64,000 bases of DNA from Pempheris klunzingeri (lineage: Eukaryota; Chordata; Actinopteri; Acropomatiformes; Pempheridae). The translations under genes and the position numbers were made by a program. A model generated the notes under the pieces. The model was not told where the DNA came from, did no database searches, and was given only the letters and a program-made list of their open reading frames with translations. Shown here in pieces: positions 38,760-50,190 of the stretch (the first letter of the stretch is position 1; the number at the start of each line of letters is the position of its first letter). Where the stretch lies: assembly GCF_042242105.1 (NCBI RefSeq), contig NC_092032.1, positions 893,501 through 957,500 on the forward strand. The letters run 5' to 3'.

Positions 38760-41700
38760 CTGCAGGAGAGGTGCACAAAACAGCTCAATGATTGTGGCTT
38801 TCTGTTGAATTTTGAAATAACTAGTTTACCTAATGGGTTGATGTTTCTCTATTACCACTGGCTCAGTTTTCTGATAACTGCTGCTCCTCTTGTTCAAACT
38901 GGAACATGTCATTGCACATTCTTATGTTTAGCAGCGGCAAGCAGTAAGCAATATGATATTCACATAACAGCAAAAACTACAAAATGCTCCTGTGTCCAAG
39001 CCAGTTCTATTATCATCATTCCTCATTGCCAGAGAGCTCCATTATTGTCCAAAAACAATGAAAAATATAAAGACTAGACACATTGTTGCACACCAAGACT
39101 GAAAACTAGCGACTGAGACCATAAACTCATTGGGAAAATGTTCACCGAACTGACAAATCAGGAGAGAATTTTTTCATTGACTTCCATCCCATCAGACTTC
39201 TGTTTGGAGCCAGTGGACATTAGAGAGGATGCAGCTTTAATTCTCTTCAGCATCGGCTTCACTGTTCAGACCCAGAGGACACAGACTGATACAGACTGAT
39301 ACCGACCAATCAGAGGACACGACGCTTCTTTATACAGACTGATACCCACCAATCAGAGGACACAACGCTTCTTTACACAGACTGATACCGACCAATCAGA
39401 GGACACTTCTTTATACAGACTGATACCGACCAATCAGAGGACACGACACTTCTTTATATAGACTGATACCGACCAATCAGAGGACACGACACTTCTTTAT
39501 ACAGACTGAGATACCGACCAATCAGAGGACACGACACTTCTTTATATAGACCGATATCGACCAATGAGAGGACACAACACTTCTTTATACAGACTGAGAT
39601 ACCGACCAATCAGAGGACACGACACTTCATTATATAGACCGATACCGACCAATGAGAAGGGCTAGCTACAAGACGGAGGATTGCCCCAAAGTAGTCACTA
39701 CTCTACCCAGAGAAGCAGCAAAAATTAACAATGTAAGGAAAACAGTTGATTTGTCAAAATGCCTGAAGGATTAAATCACATTCAAAACATTTGACTTCTT
39801 TGATTTGCGTGTCAACCCCGTTCAGATGGTCATTTTTTACGAGGTGTTGACAAAGATTTGTACTTGCCTGAAGAGTGCACTAAATTTAGTGTGGTTAGAA
39901 GTGAGTTAGTGTGAAGTTACAACTGATGGCACTCCGGACATGACAGAGGAGCCATTGCATATCTGGAAGCACATTAAGACAAAAATATTCATCTTAATCA
40001 CCAGGAGTTTCAGGCGCTCCACTTAGTGCTGGAGCGGTTCTATTCACTGAGAACTGAACCCATTTCAAAACCATTGTTGAACTGAGTAACCCAGAGTGTC
40101 TGGCAGTCCTCACTTTTTTTATCCATCTGAACACACTGAGCAAAAGCAAGGAGAGTCACAGATACACACACACACACACACACACACACACGCGAGATCA
40201 TTTGCTGAGAAACTGAGAAGCAAGTCAAAGACACCAGTGCTGCACTCTCCCCAGCTCCGCAGGAGATGATCCACACTTTCCCCAAACGCCAAACTTTCTG
40301 TCGTGTGATATTTAGTGGAGAGTGAAATGTAATGGTGACAGTCATCTCACTACAGATACAAGTATACAGTACGTGCTTAAAAGGTGCTCATTAGGTCTGT
40401 TAAGAAGGCTCACGGCCCAGACAACACACTTTTCTACAGGTAGTAACATCTTAATCCCTGGTCACAGAAATCACTTCTTCCTCCACCGTCACACAATGTC
40501 TGCCTTACCACTGCTGCTGGGTCCATGGGCAAACAGGAGATGGTAGCTTTTGTCGAGGCCAGTGGTCCTCTGAGTAGACAAAGTATTCATGGAAGTGAAG
40601 GAACAGCTGATCACCCCGTCCTGCACTGATGCTCGTACATCAGAAACATTCCCCTGGTGGACAGTTAGAAATAATTAATCAAATAAATACTCAAGTTGGA
40701 TCCACAGTTGTATTTTAAGAGCAGTGGCATTAAATAGTATAGCACTAAATATGTCACGGTCTGACAAACAAAATCCTGGCCTTCCACCTTTTCCAAATAT
40801 ACATATAGCTACTATACTACAGGAGTATCAGAGGAGCTTCAGTACCAGAGGAAGAGCTTGTGGAGCCGTTCGTCCTGTTGAAAAGGCATGCTGCAGCTGC
40901 ACCAGGCCGCCACCGTCCGTGCCACAAATGTAAATGTCATCGTTTCCCTGAGGACAGACAGATGTCAGAATAGAGATGAGGCACTTTTTGTCAGGGCTTT
41001 AGGGATGACACATGTTAGAGAGCTGATGGTTCATCATCTGGAAAGCATGAATGTGTTCAGTGAATGTAATGGTATTTGATTTCCAATATTTATCTCCAAG
41101 TTAGACATTTTTGCCTGAAGTTGGTGCAACAATAAAGGTAAAGACAATCTGGGCATGAGCTTTTGAGATATGTTGTTTGGATGAAAGTGGACATGGATGG
41201 AAACACTGAAACACTGACCAATCAGCAGACATTCCACCATGACCATTGTTCATCCCTTCATCCCTGCTGCTGGCAAGGCAAAAACCTGCTGACTCAACAG
41301 GGCAGAGTTGTTGAAAAATATGGATGTTGGCAAAACTGAATGAGCCAGTCACAGAGTGTCTTACAGAGATCACTGGCCATGCTGTGATGATGGCCACATG
41401 ATGGCCACCGCTGCGTGGCAGGAAGTACCACAGTACATGAAGGGTGAGGGGAATGTATCAGGGTGTGTGTGAGGGTCAGCAGCATACTGAACAGCAGCAA
41501 TGACTGAAAGTGAAGCATACTAATCTCCTGGAATCCATATTTATGGCCACTGTAGCTCCGTCCAGTTAAAAACACAAGCACAAGGTGTTCTCTCCGTTAG
41601 GACCACTGTGTTGGTGTTTTAACAAGAGAGAGCGACAGTCTGAGGTTGTCAGGGAAAATATTGGTGATGGAAGATTTGGCCCTGATGTGCTCTCTGAAAC

Positions 41701-44700
41701 ATACACTTACAAAACATGCACACACACACACACACATTTCAAAGGGGAGTACGTGAACAGTGCTGCTCATATCACAGCCATGTGTCCACATACATGTGCT
41801 GATAAAAACAGGTATATCAAGATCCTTATCGTCGCAATTGTTACAAAGCATGAAGCACTTGACAGAATTAAACGTTTTGTTTTCACATTACCATCATCTG
41901 ATCATCTGAGAATCCAAAGGAGACGTATCCATCAGAGGGGCCAGTCATCTCATAGCGGACAGCTGCATCACTGTGGGACAGCATCATGGCCGACATGAAG
42001 TAACAGTCAGTGCTGACTGCCGGGTCGCAGTCTGACGGCTGACTGAAACACACCTTGGTGACACCGCAGTCTGCACTGGAGATATTATTCTGCAGGAAAA
42101 AGACTAAAGCTGTGCAATTATGATAATACAGGGTGCCACATCAACCGTCATCCACTCAGTCTTCGCTCACCTTGGTGACAACAACACTGCTGGTTGATTT
42201 TAGCTCATCACAACTGTCCCCTTGAAACTGATTGACTTCTACTCTGTAACTGGATGTTGGACATCTTCACAAACAGAGTCCAGCAGCTCAGATTGGCCGT
42301 TACACATCCTCCACTCTAGTGCTGAACAGCAGAGCCCCCCAGGGCTGTGTGCTCAGCCTCCTCAGGTTTACAGCGCACACTCACAACTGCAATCCCAGAC
42401 ATGGAGAGACCTCTGGATGCTGATTGCAGACAGCTCATTAAGGAAAAGGGAGGCAGAGGAGCTGGTCATCATGGCCATCACACATCTCCATCCAGGTTCA
42501 GAAAACTCGGTGTGTGTGCGTGTGCATGTGTGTGTTATTTTTTGTTTATTTACTTTTGTATTTGCTGCTGTAGACATGCAGTGTGTTGGTCTAGTGACAC
42601 CAGTAAAAGTACTGATAGCAGCCCTCGATGGAAGGCTGGAGCAGTGGCATCAGCTGAGAGCTCTGCAAAGAGTAGTAAATATGTTGGAGCCGTCCAGGAG
42701 AGCAGTCTCTAAAGGTCATTATGCACTTGTTAAAGTCATGTGATGCAGATTGATGAAGCAGATTGTGAGAGGGATAGAGAGTTGGGGCAGCTGCCTGATA
42801 CTCTGATAGACACTGCTGCTCGGCTTTAGTCCGTCACAGTGGATGTCCAGCCACAAACGTGGGATGAGTTGCAGGGTGTTGAAAGGAATAGTTCATCAGC
42901 CTCTGGGCCACTTAGAGTCTCTTAGTGTGGAAAAGCTCAGCTGAGGTTTTAGGTCCCTGTGGAAGCTACTGAAGCTGACAGTGTATTCCAGATAAAGCCG
43001 GATGGATATCCTATGAGGGGATCACATTACATGGAAAAAATGGAGGTTTGGAGGTTTTGGACTCAAAGTTCTTCCAGCGCCTGGGTCCTGCACCCTCCTG
43101 GCTTGTGAGGCCTTAGGGGTCAGAGTCTGACGGCCATGGGGTCGATAGATAAACACATTTCATCAAGCCTAAACATTATACATGAAATAGTTGCATTACA
43201 ACCCACAGTATGTGTGAGCGGGTCACATACACTGACACCAGTGCTGAAAACAATCCTGTGGGACTGGTCACGGGATTCTGTAGACTCCCAAATCCAACCC
43301 AAGCAGTCAGTCAGTCTCAACTTACAGCAGGAGGGGCAGGTGGATGCGCTGCCGCTGCTGGTGTAGCTGGGCGGCCTGTAGATGCACCAGTACTGCCATT
43401 CACGAAGGTCAGGACAGGACTTTTAACATCAACCCAGAATGTCTTGTAATTCTGCACGAAGGACGCGCTGCAGAACCAAAACCAGTCTTCATGAATCAAT
43501 GTAATGCTTTTACCCCCACTTGAGCATGGCAACAGGAAAGAACAGGATAGAACAAAACAGTCTAATTCAGCCTTACTGGAACTGAATGGGTCCTGCGTCT
43601 GCTTCTGATCTCCACGTCACATGGATGGAGGTCTTAGCAGATTCTGATCTGTGGGAAACAGATGAGTTCTGGACACACACACAGAAAGATAGGTGTATTT
43701 TCTTCTGTCTCTGACTACAGTGATTGTGTCCTGGCTCTGTGCAGGAGCAGCAGTGTAAGCACACATCAGACAAAGACAGAGAGTGGGAAACAATACACAC
43801 TGTTGTCTGTATCTTCTGGGTGTTTTCTTTTTCACTATGAACAACACATTTCCATCTCAAAAAAAAAAGTTCCCGTGTCTCCTCATTAAAACTCATGCCA
43901 TGAAAAGTCCTGGCAGGTCAGTGCTGCCCTCTGCTGGACAACGTTGAAATGTAATACATCACTTCACCAAAACATTTGATCAAACTACAAAGCAGAATAA
44001 TTGTCAGTTAACACAGATTAAATATGTTTCCCTTTATGGAAATCAATGCTCAAATAAAAGGAAATTCATATTTCAATGTGTGTGTGTGTGTGTTTACTTT
44101 AGTGTTTGAGGAATGCTGTAGCTGATTTCTGTCAAATGTGTAATTTTGTATTATGTAAAGATGGTTACATGATTGTTAAAACCATGTTGTCTGTATTATC
44201 AATAAATTATCCAATTTTACAGCCATTGTTTCTTCTTCCCTTTCTTGTTAAATGTATATATGGTGTGGATTGACTTTGGACTACAGAACACTGGGGTGTA
44301 CCGTTAAACAGGGACTTGTTGTAATATCCATTCTTTATTTTCAACCACAACATTTTCCTGTTGCTGTGTTATGGACTGTGTTTTTCTCTCCACCCGGTAA
44401 GAGGGACCATCTCTGCCTTAAATCGAGGACTATGGTACGATGTTGGAAGTTGTTAAAACTGAAAAAGTCTCTGGATCGTCAGAGGAAAGCTCCCACACAC
44501 TGGCTGCTGGTATTTTTAGTGAGCGAGCTGGTGCTCTTTGTTCTCTCTCTTTATATCTTTACATCTTCCTCAGCAGATCTGTGCTGCTTGTTTTATTATA
44601 ACGTGTTTCAACCATTTTATAGATTTTTTCAAAATATCAAGATTTATAATGGAACACCTACAGGACTAATGTTTGCCAGATGATAGCTCCTCCAGTCTGC

Positions 44701-45770
44701 ATGTCCGAGTGTCCTGGGGCAAAACACAGACCCCCACATTGCTCCAGAAGCACAGGAGCTGAGTGTATATGTGACTGTGAATGCTTAGCTCCCTCCTGAT
44801 GGCAGGTCGGTAACCTCCCATCTGTGTGTGAATAGTGTGTGAATGTAGTGATAAAGCATTTTGAGCGGTAAAAAGGAAACCATTTTCATTCCATATTGAA
44901 ATGAACCTGACCAAGAGTTTGCTTTTGGATATCACTCAGTGTTTGTCTGTAACTGATTACCAGACTTCTGAACACTAGTGGGCCCATAACCCCACAATGA
45001 ATTGGGACCAAATGTTGCACAGGTGTGTAACATGTCACACAGTCCAGTCATTGTTGTTGTCAGTGTGCACGACATATTTAAGGATGGCACCCACAGCCTC
45101 TGCAAGGTAATGTTCAGTGGTGACCAAATGCATCGGAGGGGTGGGGGGGTACAATTTAATACGACGTAATGTGTCAGTGGTGCTCAAACACTTTCATCTT
45201 CACACACTCACACACTCACAGGTCTCTGGCTGCAGGTGAGGAGCTGAGCGGCCCCTGCTGACAGCGAGAAGGAGCCCACAGGAGACTGCCCCCCCAACTC
45301 TCTGGCCTGTAACAGGAAACCAGTGAATGGTATGGAGGCTGGAGCCTGGAGCTGAACTGGGACAAAAAACAAAAGGTTCTGTCTCAGTGAAAAATCCCAC
45401 TGACAATAAGCTCCCCCATTCCATCAACGATTACATTTACTTCACACTTAAATCACATTCTCATCCATTCTCAGGGCACCCTAAGTCTGTAGGGCAGGGT
45501 TACTTTGTTACGATCAATTCAACTTTGTTAGATTCATGTATTAATACATCTTAATAACTGATCTATAACAGCCTGGTGCCTACCTTTGAGCCTCTGTCCC
45601 GGCCAGTAGCTGCTGTGGTCTGTAGTGACGGTGAAGGGTGCAGCCTCCGCCTGTGGGCTCAGCCCAGAGTGGTGGGGTCGCAGGTCTCCACAGCTGTCCA
45701 TAACCTGACCTGAGCTGTAGCACCAAACCACTGGAGCGACACATGCCAGCAGCAACACAGCACGGTCCAT
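34034..45770 (-). CDS. frrs1: Ferric-chelate reductase 1 (reelin-DOMON-cytochrome b561 protein)
   Basis: A membrane ferric reductase passing electrons across the membrane through b-type haems. I reconstructed 15 coding exons (minus strand, 5' to 3'): 45584-45770, 45220-45356, 43577-43668, 43326-43467, 41892-42089, 40846-40947, 40509-40653, 38652-38759, 38094-38209, 37158-37244, 35351-35442, 34955-35013, 34705-34848, 34204-34223, 34034-34123. All junctions are GT-AG with matching phase and total 1719 bp, 572 residues (human FRRS1 about 592). Domains: signal peptide 1-19, reelin about 20-165, Pro/Ala linker about 166-186, DOMON about 190-330, cytochrome b561 about 365-570 with six hydrophobic segments. 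Four candidate haem-ligand histidines are H370, H411, H441 and H477. The stop is TAA at 34034-34036. The next gene upstream on this strand is agl. FRRS1L is excluded by the presence of the reelin and b561 parts. Confidence 0.93.
34204..34223 (-). CDS. frrs1: frrs1 microexon 14 (20 nt)
   Basis: Flanked by a pyrimidine-rich acceptor ending in ACAG at 34224-34227 and a GTGAG donor at 34199-34203. It adds residues TLESKM after a split Asp codon. It is required to bring exon 13 (phase 1) into frame with exon 15 (phase 0). Skipping it would shift the frame of the last transmembrane helix. Confidence 0.8.
34292..34332 (+). repeat. Fragment of tRNA-derived fish repeat in frrs1 intron 13
   Basis: The phrase 'ggcagcagggtgatgtggtg' followed by 'cttagcactgttgcctcaca' is the well-known 5' part of a teleost tRNA-like interspersed repeat. 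Confidence 0.6.
35485..35544. repeat. Perfect 25-bp inverted repeat with 10-nt loop
   Basis: The left arm at 35485-35509 is exactly complementary to the right arm at 35520-35544. The arms are built of GTGTGTGACAT units. It lies in frrs1 intron 10, about 40 bp upstream of the exon 11 acceptor. Confidence 0.95.
39284..39660. repeat. CCAAT-containing minisatellite in frrs1 intron 7
   Basis: About nine copies of a roughly 43-bp unit with 'gaccaatcagaggacac' followed by 'cttctttatacagactgata'. Each unit carries a CCAAT pentamer and a TTTATA stretch. One copy is shortened, and two read CCAATGAGA. Confidence 0.95.
40164..40192. repeat. CA microsatellite in frrs1 intron 7
   Basis: A perfect (CA)n run. 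Confidence 0.95.
40509..42089 (-). CDS. frrs1: frrs1 coding exons 5-7: DOMON domain
   Basis: Exon 5 (41892-42089) has DCGVTKVCFSQPSDCD and EMTGPSDGYVSFGFSDDQ, the DOMON beginning. Exon 6 (40846-40947) has GNDDIYICGTDGGG. Exon 7 (40509-40653) has VQDGVISCSFTS and SYHLLFAHGPSSSG. The DOMON domain is the extracytoplasmic haem- or sugar-binding module of the family. Confidence 0.9.
42225..42510 (+). mobile_element. Non-LTR retrotransposon reverse-transcriptase fragment in frrs1 intron 4
   Basis: One frame reads RAPQGCVLS, the conserved reverse-transcriptase block that follows the catalytic aspartate region in fish LINEs (usually GAPQGCVLSPLL). Frames are broken on both sides. It is probably the same broad family as the fragment at 15.1-15.5 kb and lies antisense to frrs1. 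Confidence 0.6.
43326..45356 (-). CDS. frrs1: frrs1 coding exons 2-4: rest of reelin domain and linker
   Basis: Exon 2 (45220-45356) carries FTGFLLQARELGG and the PVGSFSL/AQLLTC segment. Exon 3 (43577-43668) carries SSVSHRSESAKTSIHVTW. Exon 4 (43326-43467) carries FVQNYKTFWVDVKSP, then a Thr/Pro/Ala-rich linker. These are the conserved steps of the reelin domain in order. The acceptor of exon 2 is at 45357-45358; a second AG at 45315 inside the exon would drop the conserved GFLLQ. Confidence 0.9.
45584..45770 (-). CDS. frrs1: frrs1 coding exon 1: signal peptide and start of reelin domain
   Basis: ATG at 45768-45770. It encodes MDRAVLLLACVAPVVWC, a classic signal peptide, followed by the reelin-domain opening (SCGDLRPHHSGLSPQ). 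The donor is GTAGGC after phase-1 'AAAG'. A GTG codon directly upstream in frame is not needed as a start. Confidence 0.92.
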
Positions 45771-45774
45771 CACA

Positions 45775-45973
45775 GTGAAGCTCTGGGTTCCCCTGTGGAA
45801 CTGTACAGCTGGAGGGAAACAATGCTGCTATTCAGCTCAGGAGGAGTGTGAGGGGAAACAAGGCCTGAGAGGAGGGAGGAGCAGTGAATGGAGGGAGGCC
45901 GCAGGTGCACACCTGCTCTCTACCTGTTTATCACAGAAACTGCACATAGTAACAGGGGGGGGGGGGAGTTAGA

Positions 45974-46018
<45 letters not shown>

Positions 46019-46690
46019 ACAGAGAGAAAGTGAGAGCTGTATTTGTGAGTAATATAATGTGTCTGCTGTTGCTAGGCTACGGCTTACTCTGCTTGTTAGA
46101 AGAGTTACGTTTATTCCCAGGATGACGAAGACGATGGATTCAGGCAGAGCAGAAATGAAATGTTACGCTCTGCCCTCTTTCTGAAGACTCAGGCTTATTC
46201 ACTGAATACTGATTTGTATAGGGACACGTTTATGGCATGGACCAATGACCCATGTAGTATGTGTCATAAGCACTCTAGCGGAGTCTACTGTGCTCTTTTA
46301 AAATACACCAGAATAAATTATTATTATTATTAGAAATAAGTTCATCCAAAACTGCACAAAACGCAAACAATCCACAACATAGAAATGATGATGCAATAAA
46401 ATCCCATGAAACACATGAAAAGCATCAGATCACTCCAGACGACATGACTGACTCCTCTGGGTTTAGTTCATTTTCAGATCATTCACAGATTCCTCCACAG
46501 CACATCACACGTTCTTCTCCACTATTTCATCTATTTTAGGGGGGAGGAGGGCACCTTAATATTTCATGTCCCCCTGACACGGTCCAGCAGAACACATGCA
46601 GAGGTGGTGATTCTGACCTTCTCAGCTCAGACAGATGTCACAGGGTCAGAAAGCAGAGTCTCTGAAGTCACTTCATGCACTGAGCCACTG
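45775..46690. other. 5' flank of frrs1, promoter region not defined
   Basis: It contains a poly-G run (45,955-45,966), a TG microsatellite (45,976-46,016) and no clear TATA box. The transcription start and any 5' noncoding exon of frrs1 could not be placed. Confidence 0.4.
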
Positions 46691-47752
46691 ATTTTGACTT
46701 ATTTTGACCAGAATAGAGTTTAAAATCCTTCTCCTCACCTACAAGGTTCTTAATGTTCAGGCTCCATCATATCTTAAAGAGCTCATAGTACCGTACTACC
46801 CCACTAGAGCACTGTGCTCCCAGACTGCAGGCCTACTGGTGGTTCCTAAAGTCCTCTAAAGTAGTGATGGAGCCAGAGCTTTCAGCTATCAGGCTCCTCT
46901 CCTGTGGAATCTCCTTCCACTTTGGGTTCGGGGGGCAGACACCCTCTCTACATTTAAGAGGGGGCTAAAAACCTTCCTTAGTGATAAAGCCTATAGTTTA
47001 GGGCTGGATCAGGCCTTGGACCAGCCCCTAGTTATGCTGCTATAGGCTTAGACTGCCGGGGGACTCCCATGATGCACTGGGCTCCTCTCTCCTCCTCTTC
47101 CTCTCCATCCTGATGCTTCATGTCTCTTTAATGTCTGTTACTAACTTGGTATCTTCCCCGGAGCCTTTCTGTGCTTTTCTCATCTCTCTGGTTCCTCTGG
47201 ATCCTGGTCGTGGTTCTCCTGCTGTGGTTCTCTGGTTCCTGTGGATCCTGGTCCTGCTTCTCCCGCTGTGGTTCTCTGGTTCCTGTGGATCCTGGTCCTG
47301 GTTCTCCCGCTGTGGTTCTCTGGTTCCTGTGGATCCTGGCCCTGGTTCTCCTGCTGTGGTTCTCTGGTTCCTGTGGATCCTGGTCCTGGTTCTCCTGCTG
47401 TGGTTCTCTGGCTTCATGAGTCACTGCTGAGGATCGTCAGCCACTGACACTTTTTACTGATATTAGTCCTGTTATTATTATTCACATATTAACTATAGTC
47501 ATGTTTTTCACTGGCACCATATTGATCAGTATTAGTCACATTCATATTGTCATCACTGTAGCTGCTGTTGGTATTTTGGTTGCTGTTTGTGTTGTTTGTC
47601 TCTCTCTCTCTCTCTCTCTCTCTCTGTCCAACCTCCACCCAACACGGAACCCGACAGAAAGCCGCCCCCTCTGATTGATTGATTGATTGATTGATTTATT
47701 GACTGACTGACTGACTGACTTACTGACTAATTGATTGATTGATTGATTGATG
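46690..47752 (+). mobile_element. L2/Maui-like LINE 3' end with amplified internal repeat
   Basis: It begins with the last reverse-transcriptase codons ('agagtttaaaatccttctcc', later WNSLP-type text), then a 3' untranslated region. The unit 'ctggttcctgtggatcctgg' there is amplified about five times (47,190-47,415). A CT run and a TGAT/TGAC tail (47,671-47,751) follow. It lies between agl and frrs1 and is 5'-truncated. Confidence 0.85.
47190..47415. repeat. 44-bp minisatellite inside LINE 3' untranslated region
   Basis: About five copies of a 44-bp unit (gtggttctctggttcctgtg then gatcctggtcctggttctcc then tgct). Because 44 is not a multiple of 3, all frames read the repeat, so five overlapping Ser/Trp/Gly or Pro/Gln/Glu frames appear. 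A single copy exists in the L2 copy at 27.36 kb. Confidence 0.9.
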
Positions 47753-47799
47753 TAGACACACAGCTAAGAGAATCCGGTCAATTTTCAAAATAAAACACC

Positions 47800-48275
47800 A
47801 GACCAGGATGATCTACATTTCATCATAACCAGTGTCAGGAGGCCAGAGGTCAGTCGGTCATACAGGGTGATATTTGACAGCATGGAGGGGGAGGAGGTTT
47901 ATGTTGGAAGCTTTAAAACACAAGTTACTGCCTGTGACAGCAGCAGGAGGGAGGTGAGTTCTTTTAAAACGCCTCTTAAACCCATTTTTACAACCTCACT
48001 TTTACGTGATGTTACATGATTTTTTACTTTTTTATGCATTTATTTCTAGATCCTTTTGTTTTTTTTATTGTTTTTATTATTGCTCTTATTTTTACTTGTT
48101 TGTATTCATATTTGCACTTTTTACTGCTCTAATCTCTTCTCCCACTCTCTCTCTCCTGCTTTTGTCTTCTCCTTTTCGGCTCTCTGATGTTCTAATCTGT
48201 ATCCTGTTTTGATTTAGTCTGTCAAAGCTCTGTTCTTAAAAGCGCCACACAAATAAAGTTATTATTATTAAGTGC
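47800..48275 (+). mobile_element. Probable LINE 3' end with TTA tail
   Basis: It ends with 'gcgccacacaaataaagtta' followed by (TTA)n, a typical non-LTR 3' terminus. The upstream text contains a degraded C-terminal coding stretch (GDIxxSMEGEEVYVGSF-like). Family not determined. Confidence 0.5.
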
Positions 48276-48279
48276 AGTT

Positions 48280-49170
48280 AACATACAGTTAATAGAAGTC
48301 ACTTTGCCTGATTTAATAAATGTGACTTGTACAATGAAGTACTTGTAAAGAGCCATTCAGTAGTTCTCATTGTAAGAACCCAGTAAAGACGAAATGCAAA
48401 TAAACTGTTCAGTAACATTTAATTTCACACTACAGGGTCGCCAACCTTTTGTTTGCTCTATGATGAAATAATTGCTTTCACATTTTCAGGTAATTTGTTT
48501 AAAGTTAGACTCTAATTTCAAGCCTTTCCTGGTTCTTTTACAGGACCCTGGTCCCTACTGACCTCTTTGGTGAGTTCATCACACCACCCTGTTCTGCTGG
48601 ACACACTGCCTTCAGGAGTTTACTCGTTGCTGTCATGTTTCAGCCATCTGTATGTTCTATGTCTCCCCCCCCCCCTTGTTCCTGTCTCTGTCTACTCTCT
48701 GCCTCCTAAAAAATCATCATATCAGCCATCATATCATCATCTGAGCTATTGCTGGTATTGCCATGGAAAAACACATAATAGTTTTGTAGGGACCAAATAT
48801 TTCAGTTCTTACTGCTGGATCTCTCTGCTAGGGGTGGGTATCATTTCTAATTTGGTGATTCTGATCCTGTTTATTGGTTTTGATTCTTGTTGATTCTAGG
48901 CTGTGGGCATATTATTTAAGATGAAATGAAGCCCATGAGCACTGGCACAGTATGTCAGGGTGTACGGCCAGCAGAAAACTCTCGAGTAACTCAATGGTTA
49001 CTTGACTGGTTGACTGGTTACTACTCTGAAGTTTTCAAGGATCATATTCTGATTCCAGCCAAGGATGCTTCAGCCCTCTTCTGCCCCTGAGGGGACACTT
49101 TTTTACCCCGGGGACACACAAAGCATGCAGGCGCGTATGCGAGTGAACATTCAAATAACCAAAGTAAGGA
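48280..49170. other. Intergenic stretch between frrs1 and agl, no gene recognised
   Basis: The 108-residue frame at 48,567-48,893 has a hydrophobic end but no family signature or splice support. Nothing else was seen. Confidence 0.5.
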
Positions 49171-49175
49171 ACATA

Positions 49176-49881
49176 CACTACTCACAAAAAGTTAGGGATA
49201 TTCGACTTTCAGGTGAAATATATGGAAAATGTAAAAAGTGAATGCTACAGTGATATTATATGATGAAAGTAGGGCATTTAAGTAGAAGCATGCAATGGTA
49301 ATTTTATTCATCTTAAACAATTTATTGAAAGAAAATCTACCAACAGTGGTAGGTATACCACAACAAAACATTTTCAGTGTCTCAATAAATTGGGATGTGG
49401 CCAAAGGACGTCCACTCCTCTCCTTTCTGTGACTCTTCCAGTCTCTCTGTATCACTGTTCCAACCTCCTGATGACACTCTGTGACCCTCTAAGCTCAGTG
49501 AACACCTCCGTCTGAGGACTTCCTGTTTGAAGCCTCCAGTGTTGAGGTGCTGCTGATCAACTGTTAGGTGTCGTCTTGGTCTCATGATGTCAGAATGTGA
49601 ACAGCAGGATGAGGAGGACTGTTTAAATACCAATTCTAACTGAAGCAGGAAATGTATTGGTGGATTCATGGATCAAACCTGTTGTGAATGTTGCTGTTAA
49701 GCTTCTTGTTAGAGAACAGCAGCTGGTGCAGAAAGTACTGAGACACTGAACAGTTGGACATGTGCATTCAAAGGTTTAGAGAAGGTCACATTAAGTTCAC
49801 CTGGAAAGGTTAGAATGCATTTTAGGTTCATCCTGAAATTTCACCTGAAAGCCGAATATCCCTAACTTTTAGTGAGTAGTG
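49176..49881. mobile_element. 706-bp nonautonomous Tc1/mariner-type terminal-inverted-repeat element
   Basis: Terminal inverted repeats of about 45 bp: the left end 'cactactcacaaaaagttag' matches the reverse complement of the right end ('cactactcactaaaagttag') and both continue through 'ggatattcg.ctttcaggtgaaat'. A TA dinucleotide flanks each end (49174-49175 and 49882-49883), as expected for a TA target duplication. The interior holds no intact transposase. It lies just downstream of the agl stop. Confidence 0.85.
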
Positions 49882-49992
49882 TATGTGCTTCTACATTTCC
49901 ATTTCTGTTGTATCATAAAAAATGCATCATTGGTGGGAAGCAAAGTCAGAGTAGAATTTTCTTTCAGGAATCAATAAGCAGAAATGAAAATG

Positions 49993-49998
49993 TTTATT
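49993..49998 (-). terminator. agl: Candidate agl polyadenylation signal
   Basis: AATAAA on the minus strand (TTTATT on +), about 195 nt after the agl stop codon. Cleavage would occur just beyond it, before the TIR element. Confidence 0.4.
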
Positions 49999-50190
49999 CA
50001 TGGTAGAGTGTGAAGGAATGAAAGTTAATTCCTTGACTTCTTATAAATCCAGAACAGTTTAGATTCAGAGGTGGTTCTTGACACACGTGGTACAGAGTTA
50101 TTCAGTAAGAAATGACAAATCTCACGATTGATGAACATTTGTGTAAGCAGGTGGGGGTCATTGTTGATGGCGTTGCTTGGGTTTTAGGGG

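Noticed and set aside
41585..41998. 137-residue + strand frame
   Set aside because: It crosses a CA repeat and overlaps frrs1 exon 5 on the opposite strand. No family feature is present.
44252..44683. 143-residue + strand frame with hydrophobic segment in frrs1 intron 2
   Set aside because: There is no recognisable domain, it lies antisense within an intron, and no splice-supported partner was seen. It is most likely chance.
47113..47447. Five overlapping repeat-containing frames on both strands
   Set aside because: A 44-bp minisatellite inside a LINE 3' region makes all frames open. It is not a repeat protein.
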